Of a stretch of 7,127 nucleotides of DNA, positions 1-4,140 are shown piece by piece. The stretch lies in NCBI GenBank assembly GCA_003229995.1, contig QIGJ01000008.1, positions 1-7,127 of the forward strand, in the 5' to 3' direction. The notes below the pieces were generated by a model that did no database searches, was not told the origin of the DNA, and saw only the letters and a program-made list of their open reading frames with translations. The stretch's first letter is position 1; each line of letters begins with the position of its first letter. A program made the translations under genes and the position numbers. The stretch is from Gammaproteobacteria bacterium. GTDB lineage: Bacteria > Pseudomonadota > Gammaproteobacteria > SZUA-152.

Positions 1-92
1 GCCCCATTGCGATGGAAGAAGGGCTGCGATTCGCGATTCGCGAAGGCGGTCGTACGGTGGGTGCCGGTGTGGTTGCAAAAATTATCGAGTAG
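1..92 (+). CDS. tuf: Elongation factor Tu, C-terminal end (partial)
   Basis: Only the last 29 codons and a TAG stop (90-92) are inside the window; the reading frame has its first complete codon at base 3. The peptide contains AMEEGLRFAIREGGRTVGAG and ends VVAKIIE, which is the domain III terminus of EF-Tu, the GTPase that brings aminoacyl-tRNA to the ribosome. Gammaproteobacteria usually carry two near-identical tuf copies. The one directly upstream of secE corresponds to tufB of E. coli, but the tufA/tufB label cannot be decided from this fragment. No frameshift is visible. Identification is very secure; the 5' part lies outside the window. Confidence 0.97.
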   Translation, partial: PIAMEEGLRFAIREGGRTVGAGVVAKIIE

Positions 93-140
93 CTATCGAA
101 CAATTAAATCGAATAACTCATCGAATAATTATCGGGTAAC
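84..140 (+). repeat. Degenerate 10-13 bp tandem repeat at the end of tuf
   Basis: Five imperfect units, each beginning ATCGA or ATCGG, follow one another without gaps: 84-94, 95-107, 108-119, 120-130 and 131-140. The core is ATCGAATAA with variable tails. The first unit contains the tuf stop codon. The units are too short and diverged to be a known repeat family; local slippage duplication of the tuf end is the simplest explanation. It is AT-rich and has no obvious hairpin with a T-tract, so it is not a convincing terminator. Confidence 0.5.
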
Positions 141-144
141 ACGG

Positions 145-197
145 TTTTTTATATAAAAAAGATGACTCATTCACGGGCGTACGGTATGATCGCGCGC
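145..197 (+). promoter_or_regulatory. Putative stable-RNA promoter for tRNA-Trp (and perhaps secE-nusG)
   Basis: A -10 box TATGAT lies at 185-190 (5 of 6 consensus). A -35 box ATGACT lies at 162-167 (4 of 6, with the TGAC core), at a 17-bp spacing. Directly upstream is the 16-bp perfect palindrome TTTTTTATATAAAAAA (145-160), where an UP element would sit. The bases after the -10 box (191-200) are all G or C, the discriminator type known from stringently controlled tRNA and rRNA promoters. Transcription should start near 196-198, about 65 bases before the tRNA. The promoter is inferred from sequence only. Confidence 0.6.
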
Positions 198-204
198 CCG
201 TGAA
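170..204 (+). promoter_or_regulatory. Perfect 10-bp inverted repeat enclosing the -10 box
   Basis: TTCACGGGCG (170-179) and CGCCCGTGAA (195-204) are exact reverse complements, separated by 15 bases that contain the proposed -10 box. In transcripts reading through from tuf this forms a GC-rich hairpin, but the following bases (CTTTCGTTGC) are a poor U-tract, so it is at best a weak tuf terminator. In DNA it could be an operator overlapping the promoter. Which role applies, if either, cannot be told from sequence. Confidence 0.5.
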
Positions 205-260
205 CTTTCGTTGCATCTTAACTATGCAGGGATGTGACGGCAGGAATGTGAACGCTTTTT

Positions 261-336
<76 letters not shown>

Positions 337-475
337 CTATGGTTTGCTGCGGCTGATTGGCTGTGGCGCGCTACAGCTCATGGCTGTGCACACGGCTTAA
401 GTGTTAAGTGGAAGGGTGCTTGGTGGTAGGTAGGCTGAAAACAAATTTTGTTGTACGTAGTTTGGGACATCGACA
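337..475 (+). other. tRNA-Trp to secE spacer, no gene seen
   Basis: This 139-base stretch has no credible coding frame; the secE frame is closed by TAG at 458-460. It holds a 7-bp hairpin, GCTGTGG (360-366) with CTACAGC (371-377), loop CGCG and one G-U pair, and an exact tandem duplication of TTAAGTG (397-410). The hairpin lacks a following T-tract, so it is not a typical terminator; it may instead mark tRNA 3' processing. No good -35/-10 pair was found, so secE and nusG are probably transcribed with the tRNA. Confidence 0.5.
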
Positions 476-811
476 TTGAACAAGCTTTTATTGACGGTAG
501 CAGTGCTCCCGATCGCTGCGGCAATCGGCGGATTCTATTACTTTGAGGATTATCCGCAGTGGATGCGGGTTATTGCGCTGTTGGTAGCAGTAGGCATCAG
601 CGGCATGATTGCTTTGCAGACGGCACCGGGCCAGACAGCCTGGGCGTTTCGGCGTGATGCGATTATCGAAGTGCGTAAAGTGGTCTGGCCGACGCGTAAG
701 GAAACAACGCAGACCACAATGATTGTGCTGGTGGTGGTGATTATCATGTCACTGCTGTTATGGGCACTCGACAGTATACTGGCCTGGGTAGTTCGTGCCT
801 TAACCAATTGA
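476..811 (+). CDS. secE: Preprotein translocase subunit SecE
   Basis: SecE clamps the two halves of SecY in the inner-membrane SecYEG channel and is essential for protein export. The 111-residue product has three predicted membrane segments (about residues 4-23, 30-50 and 81-108), as in gammaproteobacterial SecE. Between the second and third lies the cytoplasmic amphipathic helix with the family signature EVRKVVWPTRKET (65-77), the part that contacts SecY. The start is TTG at 476: an in-frame TAG at 458-460 leaves no ATG or GTG upstream, and later starts would cut the first membrane helix. A weak GGGA at 464-467 is the only Shine-Dalgarno candidate. The N-terminus is roughly 15 residues shorter than in E. 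coli or Pseudomonas, with almost no soluble tail before the first helix. nusG follows after 48 bases, the standard pairing. Confidence 0.93.
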   Translation: MNKLLLTVAVLPIAAAIGGFYYFEDYPQWMRVIALLVAVGISGMIALQTAPGQTAWAFRRDAIIEVRKVVWPTRKETTQTTMIVLVVVIIMSLLLWALDSILAWVVRALTN

Positions 812-859
812 TTGCGACGGCCCAGGGCAACGCGGGTCGGTTAACGAGGAAGACGATAA

Positions 860-1393
860 ATGGCAATGCGGTGGTACGTGGTACACGCCTATTCGGGTTT
901 TGAAAAGCAGGTTCAGCGTTCCCTGATGGAGCGTATTGATCGTATGGGCATGGAAGACAGCTTTGGTGAAGTTCTGGTGCCGACGGAAGAAGTCGTTGAG
1001 ATGCGTGAGGGCACAAAGCGCCGCAGTGAACGCAAATTTTTCCCCGGGTATGTATTAGTGCAAATGGAACTGAATGATGCTTCCTGGCACTTGGTAAAAG
1101 ACGTACCCAAAGTGCTGGGTTTTATTGGTGGTACCGGTGACCGACCGACCCCGATTACCGACAAGGAAGCGGATTCTATTTTACAGCGTGTGCAGGAAGG
1201 TGTGGAGAAACCACGGCCCAAAGTATTGTTTGAGCCGGGCGAGATGGTGCGCATTATTGACGGCCCCTTCAACGACTTTAATGGTGTTGTGGAAGAAGTG
1301 GACTATGAAAAAAGTAAGATGCGTGTGTCAGTATTGATTTTTGGCCGTTCCACCCCGGTTGAACTGGAATTTGGGCAAGTCGAAAAAGGTTAG
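860..1393 (+). CDS. nusG: Transcription termination/antitermination factor NusG
   Basis: NusG binds the RNA polymerase clamp near the non-template strand, suppresses pausing, and through its C-terminal domain contacts Rho or ribosomal protein S10. The 177-residue product matches E. coli NusG (181) throughout. The N-terminal NGN domain spans about residues 4-115 and includes [12 protein letters not shown] (4-15) and [11 protein letters not shown] (58-68), which belongs to the polymerase-binding face. A short linker is followed by the KOW domain (124-177) with [19 protein letters not shown]. The ATG at 860 is preceded by GAGGA (846-850) at 9-base spacing. NusG and the beta subunit it works with are encoded in the same cluster. 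No odd features. Confidence 0.98.
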   Translation: MAMRWYVVHAYSGFEKQVQRSLMERIDRMGMEDSFGEVLVPTEEVVEMREGTKRRSERKFFPGYVLVQMELNDASWHLVKDVPKVLGFIGGTGDRPTPITDKEADSILQRVQEGVEKPRPKVLFEPGEMVRIIDGPFNDFNGVVEEVDYEKSKMRVSVLIFGRSTPVELEFGQVEKG

Positions 1394-1448
1394 CCTTTAT
1401 TCGGTAGACAGGAGCCGCTATTCCATCTTGTCACTGGAAACTTGGAAA

Positions 1449-1485
1449 ACAGGGGAGCCTCAAGGCGCTTGCACCCACTTAGGAG
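1449..1485 (+). promoter_or_regulatory. Possible L1 feedback site in the rplK leader, with rplK ribosome binding site
   Basis: Just before the rplK Shine-Dalgarno AGGAG (1481-1485) a small interrupted helix can form: GGG (1453-1455) with CCC (1474-1476) outside, and GCC (1457-1459) with GGC (1464-1466) around a TCAA loop inside, leaving an asymmetric purine-containing internal loop. In E. coli, ribosomal protein L1 represses the L11-L1 mRNA by binding a leader helix that mimics its 23S rRNA site. Position and general shape agree, but the helices are short and the assignment is inference. No convincing promoter was seen in the 101-base nusG-rplK spacer. Confidence 0.4.
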
Positions 1486-1494
1486 TAATAGAAT

Positions 1495-1929
1495 ATGGCA
1501 AAGAAGATTGAGGCCTATATCAAGCTGCAGGTTCCTGCAGGTCAGGCCAACCCCAGTCCGCCTGTGGGTCCAGCATTGGGTCAGCATGGCGTTAACATCA
1601 TGGAGTTCTGCAAGGCGTTTAATGCGCAGACGCAGAGCATGGAACAGGGTTTACCGATTCCCGTGGTGATTACTGTTTATAGTGATCGTAGTTTTACCTT
1701 TATTACCAAGACGCCTCCGGCTTCCGTGTTACTGAGGAAAGCCGCTGGTATTGCCAAGGGCTCCGGTGTGCCAAATCGTGACAAAGTGGGCAAAATCAAC
1801 CGTGCCCAGTTGGAAGAGATCGCCACCACCAAGATGCCGGATCTGAATGCGGCTGATATGGACGCCGCTGTACGCATTATTGCGGGCACTGCCCGCAGCA
1901 TGGGTCTTGACACTGAAGGGGTGAAATAA
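1495..1929 (+). CDS. rplK: 50S ribosomal protein L11
   Basis: L11 binds the GTPase-associated region of 23S rRNA at the base of the L7/L12 stalk and is needed for RelA activation on stalled ribosomes. The 144-residue product is near the usual 142. The N-terminal domain carries the proline-rich helix segment [20 protein letters not shown] (19-38), where thiostrepton-type antibiotics act. The C-terminal rRNA-binding domain (about 71-144) contains [21 protein letters not shown] and ends with GTARSMGL. Lysines 3 and 40 are conserved at positions methylated by PrmA in E. coli. The ATG at 1495 has AGGAG nine bases upstream. Its TAA stop overlaps the ATG of rplA in TAATG, so the two are probably translationally coupled. 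Confidence 0.98.
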   Translation: MAKKIEAYIKLQVPAGQANPSPPVGPALGQHGVNIMEFCKAFNAQTQSMEQGLPIPVVITVYSDRSFTFITKTPPASVLLRKAAGIAKGSGVPNRDKVGKINRAQLEEIATTKMPDLNAADMDAAVRIIAGTARSMGLDTEGVK

Positions 1930-2624
1930 TGGCTAAGCTGTCTAAACGCGCCAAGGCGATCAGCGAAAAGCTGGAAGCCGGTAAAAATTACGCCATTGAT
2001 GATGCATTAGCCCTGCTTAAGGATTTGCCTTCGGCAAAATTTGCTGAGTCTGTTGACGTGAGTGTTAATCTGGGCGTGGATGCGCGTAAGTCTGATCAGG
2101 CGGTGCGTAGTGCGACTGTACTGCCGAATGGCACCGGTAAAACCGTGCGTGTTGCCGTGTTCACCCAGGGCGCGAATGCTGATGCCGCCAAAGAGGCCGG
2201 TGCGGACATTGTGGGTATGGACGATCTGGCTGCTGAAGTGAAAAAAGGCAATATGGATTTTGATGTGGTCATTGCTTCCCCGGATGCCATGCGCGTAGTG
2301 GGTCAGCTGGGTCAGATTCTTGGCCCCCGTGGTTTGATGCCAAACCCCAAAGTGGGCACGGTGACGCCGGACGTGGTCACCGCAGTGAAAAATGCCAAGG
2401 CGGGTCAGGTGCGTTATCGCATTGACAAAGCCGGTATCATTCATTGTCCTATTGGCAAGCTTAGTTTCGAAGTATTGGCTTTGCGTGAGAATCTTGAAGC
2501 CCTGCTGGCTGATTTGCTGAAGGCTAGGCCCAGCTCCGCCAAGGGTGTGTATATGAAAAAAGTGACGGTATCCAGCACCATGGGTCCGGGCATTATTGTC
2601 GATAGATCGTCATTGCCGATCTAA
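1929..2624 (+). CDS. rplA: 50S ribosomal protein L1
   Basis: L1 forms the mobile stalk beside the E site, helps release deacylated tRNA, and in E. coli represses its own operon by binding the rplK leader. The 231-residue product (E. coli 234) is collinear with the family. Domain I is built from both ends of the chain, and domain II lies about residues 70-160. The hallmark [20 protein letters not shown] is at 128-147, and the C-terminal rRNA-binding segment [18 protein letters not shown] is at 204-221. The terminal residues [10 protein letters not shown] differ from the usual tail but the frame is intact. The start codon overlaps the rplK stop by one base and there is no strong independent Shine-Dalgarno, consistent with translational coupling. 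Confidence 0.98.
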   Translation: MAKLSKRAKAISEKLEAGKNYAIDDALALLKDLPSAKFAESVDVSVNLGVDARKSDQAVRSATVLPNGTGKTVRVAVFTQGANADAAKEAGADIVGMDDLAAEVKKGNMDFDVVIASPDAMRVVGQLGQILGPRGLMPNPKVGTVTPDVVTAVKNAKAGQVRYRIDKAGIIHCPIGKLSFEVLALRENLEALLADLLKARPSSAKGVYMKKVTVSSTMGPGIIVDRSSLPI

Positions 2625-2671
2625 ACTCTGGGTCACCATACGATACGACAAAACAGAATTTGAGGGTGTGG

Positions 2672-2700
2672 TTTTTTTAAAGACAGATGTCTTGAAAAAA
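2672..2700 (+). other. AT-rich near-palindrome at the 5' side of the rplJ leader
   Basis: AAGACA (2680-2685) pairs with TGTCTT (2688-2693), and after one A-G mismatch TTTTTT (2673-2678) pairs with AAAAAA (2695-2700), giving a 12-bp helix with a very small loop. On the + strand the U-run precedes the stem, so this is not an intrinsic terminator for rplKA. On the - strand the stem is followed by a U-run, but no gene needs termination there. It may mark the outer boundary of the L10 leader structure. Confidence 0.4.
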
Positions 2701-2820
2701 CTGCTGCCGTCAAAGACCGTAGGTGTGAGGTGGATGTGTCATTTTTATTCGCCAAGCTTAATGACAGCAGTCAGCCTGCGCAGAGGGTGTTACCCCGATC
2801 AGTTTTCCTGGGTCACACTG
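2701..2820 (+). promoter_or_regulatory. Putative ribosomal protein L10 leader (autoregulatory mRNA structure)
   Basis: The 300-base rplA-rplJ spacer has no gene but is highly structured, in the place where gammaproteobacteria carry the L10 leader that binds the L10-L7/L12 complex and shuts off rplJ-rplL translation. The main stem CCGTAGGT-type pairing joins 2718-2724 with 2774-2780 (7 bp, two G-U). Nested inside is TGTCATT (2737-2743) with AATGACA (2760-2766). The AAAGA 5' of the main stem and CAGAGGG 3' of it are purine-rich, as expected beside a kink-turn. Further possible pairings are CTGCTG (2701-2706) with CAGCAG (2765-2770) and GTGTGA (2723-2728) with TCACAC (2813-2818), which compete with the first set. 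The family is assigned by position and fold, not by alignment. Confidence 0.65.
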
Positions 2821-2829
2821 TAGAAAAGA

Positions 2830-2849
2830 GTGTTGGTGAAAACCGGCAC
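2830..2849 (+). promoter_or_regulatory. GAAA-tetraloop hairpin between the L10 leader and rplJ
   Basis: GTGTTGGT (2830-2837) pairs with ACCGGCAC (2842-2849), eight pairs including two G-U, closed by the stable GNRA loop GAAA (2838-2841). It lies 75 bases before the rplJ start. GNRA loops often dock onto other RNA helices, so it may be part of the L10 leader fold or an RNase-resistant spacer element. Pairing is plain in the sequence; the role is unknown. Confidence 0.5.
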
Positions 2850-2924
2850 GTAGTACAGGCGGGAAAGACAAACGTCTAACCCATTCTTTGTTAATAAACA
2901 GTGTTAACGACTGGAGGTGTTTCA

Positions 2925-3452
2925 GTGGCTCTGAACTTAGATCAGAAAAAGGCAGTCGTCGCCGAAGTCGCCGACGTCGCAGCTAATGCGCATTCTGCTA
3001 TTGCCGCCGAGTATATTGGTTTGACAGTAGAAGACATGACCGCTTTACGGGTGAAAGCCCGTGAAGAGAATGTCTATTTACGCGTAGTAAAAAACACCCT
3101 GGCACGTCGTGCATTTGAAGGTACTGATTTCGAATGTATGAGTGATGCCATGGTAGGTCCGTTGGTTTTGGCGTTCTCGCAAGAAGAGCCTGGTGCCGCT
3201 GCCCGTGTCATTTCTGATTTTGCAAAAGAAAATGACAAATTGGTAGTGAAACTGGTTTCTATTAGCGGGCAGTTGCTGGATGCAGGCGATATTAAACGTC
3301 TGGCCAGTATGCCAACTAAGGATCAGGCAATCAGTATGCTGATGTCGGTGATGAATGCACCGGTAGAGAAGCTGGCACGTACGTTGAACGAAGTGCCGGG
3401 CAAGCTGGTTCGTGTGATAGCTGCGGTTCGCGATCAAAAAGACGCGGCGTAA
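2925..3452 (+). CDS. rplJ: 50S ribosomal protein L10
   Basis: L10 anchors the L7/L12 dimers to 23S rRNA next to L11, forming the stalk that recruits translational GTPases. I choose GTG at 2925 because it has GGAGG (2913-2917) seven bases upstream and gives the family N-terminus MALNLDQKKAVVAEV; an in-frame GTG at 2901 would add eight unsupported residues. The 175-residue product has the globular rRNA-binding domain (about 1-130) with RVVKNTLARRAFEG (53-66) and MVGPLVLAFS (76-85), then the C-terminal helix that binds L7/L12 dimers. It is about ten residues longer than E. coli L10 (165), the extra length lying near APVEKLARTLNEVPGKLV (145-162). Translation is probably repressed by L10-L7/L12 through the upstream leader. 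Confidence 0.96.
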   Translation: MALNLDQKKAVVAEVADVAANAHSAIAAEYIGLTVEDMTALRVKAREENVYLRVVKNTLARRAFEGTDFECMSDAMVGPLVLAFSQEEPGAAARVISDFAKENDKLVVKLVSISGQLLDAGDIKRLASMPTKDQAISMLMSVMNAPVEKLARTLNEVPGKLVRVIAAVRDQKDAA

Positions 3453-3480
3453 ATTTTTCAAACAGAAGATTGCGTGTGAC

Positions 3481-3501
3481 GTTTTTTACGACGATAAAAA
3501 C
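3481..3501 (+). other. Small AT-rich hairpin in the rplJ-rplL spacer
   Basis: GTTTTTTA (3481-3488) pairs with TAAAAAC (3495-3501) with one bulged T around CGACGA. A second weak stem joins CGGGT (3509-3513) with GCCCG (3525-3529). Neither is followed by a proper U-tract. The spacer is 110 bases and otherwise empty; rplL must be made in excess over L10 (two or three dimers per ribosome), so an independent translation signal here is expected. The functional role of these stems is unproven. Confidence 0.3.
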
Positions 3502-3562
3502 ATTTTCTCGGGTGGCAGCATGAAGCCCGGCAAGTTAAAAGTATTTTTTGGAGATTAATATC

Positions 3563-3943
3563 ATGGCTGTGAGTAAAGACGATATTTTGGAAAGTATTTC
3601 AAACATGACTGTCATGGAAGTGGTGGATCTGGTTGAAGCAATGGAAGAAAAATTTGGTGTGTCTGCGGCGGCGGCTGTGGCAGTTGCGGCTCCTGCAGCT
3701 GGCGGTGACGCCGGTGCTGCTGTTGAAGAGCAGACTGAGTTTAATGTAATGATGACCAGCTTCGGTGGCAACAAAGTTACGGTGATCAAGGCAGTTCGTA
3801 GCATCACCGGACTTGGGCTGAAAGAAGCCAAGGGCATGGTGGAAGGTGTACCGGTCGCAGTGAAAGAAGGTGTCGAGAAAGCTGAAGCTGAAGAAGTTAA
3901 AAAGACGCTGGAAGAAGCCGGCGCACAAGTCGAGCTTAAATAA
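3563..3943 (+). CDS. rplL: 50S ribosomal protein L7/L12
   Basis: L7/L12 is the multi-copy stalk protein that contacts EF-Tu, EF-G and other translational GTPases. The start is ATG 3563, with GGAGA (3550-3554) eight bases upstream; a TTG at 3548 in the same frame would overlap that site and is rejected. The 126-residue product shows the N-terminal dimerisation and L10-binding helices (1-33, with [18 protein letters not shown] at 17-34), an Ala/Gly/Pro hinge (34-57, including [19 protein letters not shown]), and the compact C-terminal factor-binding domain (58-126) with [20 protein letters not shown] (71-90). The hinge is a little longer than in E. coli (121 residues in total). It is the last ribosomal gene before the attenuating spacer and rpoB. 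Confidence 0.98.
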   Translation: MAVSKDDILESISNMTVMEVVDLVEAMEEKFGVSAAAAVAVAAPAAGGDAGAAVEEQTEFNVMMTSFGGNKVTVIKAVRSITGLGLKEAKGMVEGVPVAVKEGVEKAEAEEVKKTLEEAGAQVELK

Positions 3944-3967
3944 GACTCGCTCGTTGAGTGCTGAAAT

Positions 3968-4009
3968 CCGGGATTCTTTTTGTTTCACTTTGTGTTTCAA
4001 GAAGCCCGG
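3968..4009 (+). promoter_or_regulatory. First stem-loop of the rplL-rpoB spacer
   Basis: CCGGG (3968-3972) pairs with CCCGG (4005-4009), and after one A-G mismatch TTCTT (3974-3978) pairs with AAGAA (3999-4003), around a 20-base U-rich loop. GAAAT (3963-3967) can extend the base with ATTTC (4014-4018) across a 4-base bulge, but that competes with the next hairpin. It lacks a trailing U-tract and so is more likely a stability or processing element than a terminator. Confidence 0.5.
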
Positions 4010-4015
4010 TCAGAT

Positions 4016-4075
4016 TTCTCAACAGCGGCATTGGCTGGTGGCTTTATGTCACCGGCCTTTTGTCGCTGCTGAGAA
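4016..4075 (+). promoter_or_regulatory. Long 22-bp stem-loop, candidate RNase III processing site
   Basis: Three helices stack in one hairpin: 4016-4021 with 4070-4075 (6 bp), an A-C mismatch, 4023-4030 with 4061-4068 (8 bp, one G-U), a 2-by-3 T-only internal loop, and 4033-4040 with 4050-4057 (8 bp, one G-U), closed by a 9-base loop. Two turns of nearly regular double-stranded RNA is the substrate type of RNase III. In E. coli the rplL-rpoB spacer is known to hold an RNase III cut site. The pairing is seen directly; cleavage is inferred. Confidence 0.6.
4033..4061 (+). terminator. Candidate intrinsic attenuator before rpoB
   Basis: The apical stem GGCTGGTG (4033-4040) with CACCGGCC (4050-4057) is GC-rich and is followed at once by TTTT (4058-4061) then GT. 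The short U-tract predicts only partial termination, which fits an attenuator that lets a minority of polymerases enter rpoBC. In E. coli a partial terminator sits in the same spacer. The same bases form the top of the longer hairpin, so the two functions may alternate. Confidence 0.45.
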
Positions 4076-4086
4076 GCGTTATTCGT

Positions 4087-4110
4087 TGATGGCGCGCTTG
4101 TGCGTCATCA
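4087..4110 (+). promoter_or_regulatory. Third stem-loop, in the rpoB leader
   Basis: TGATGGCGC (4087-4095) pairs with GCGTCATCA (4102-4110), nine pairs with one G-U, around the loop GCTTGT. It ends 30 bases before the rpoB ATG and 19 before its GAGGA Shine-Dalgarno (4130-4134), with the exact duplication GTCATA GTCATA (4115-4126) between. It does not cover the ribosome binding site. After RNase III cutting upstream it would lie close to the new 5' end and could protect the rpoB message. Confidence 0.45.
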
Positions 4111-4140
4111 GGTTGTCATAGTCATAATAGAGGAACGCAG

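Noticed and set aside
440..452. Palindrome AACAAATTTTGTT before secE
   Set aside because: There is only one central base, so no hairpin loop is possible in RNA, and such AT symmetry is common by chance.
1428..1456. TTGTCA as a -35 box for an rplK promoter
   Set aside because: At 16-18 bp spacing there is no acceptable -10 hexamer; the bases are G-rich.
2007..2444. 145-residue minus-strand frame inside rplA
   Set aside because: Shadow of rplA; no promoter or ribosome site on that strand and no recognisable motif.
2660..2688. TTGAGG as a -35 box for a promoter upstream of rplJ
   Set aside because: The hexamer 17 bp downstream (ACAGAT) is a poor -10 box, so no promoter is called, although E. 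coli has one in this spacer.
2628..2816. Direct repeat CTGGGTCAC at 2628-2636 and 2808-2816
   Set aside because: Two 9-base copies 180 bases apart are possible by chance and the flanks show no mobile element.
2596..2823. 75-residue plus-strand frame across the rplA end and rplJ leader
   Set aside because: TTG start inside rplA, no Shine-Dalgarno, non-protein-like sequence; the region is better explained as structured leader RNA.
3599..4000. 133-residue minus-strand frame over rplL
   Set aside because: Antisense to the rplL coding sequence, with low-complexity content and no family resemblance.
4098..4128. TTGTGC...CATAAT as an rpoB promoter
   Set aside because: The -35 matches at only three positions and the spacer is 19 bp; the hairpins upstream argue for read-through transcription.
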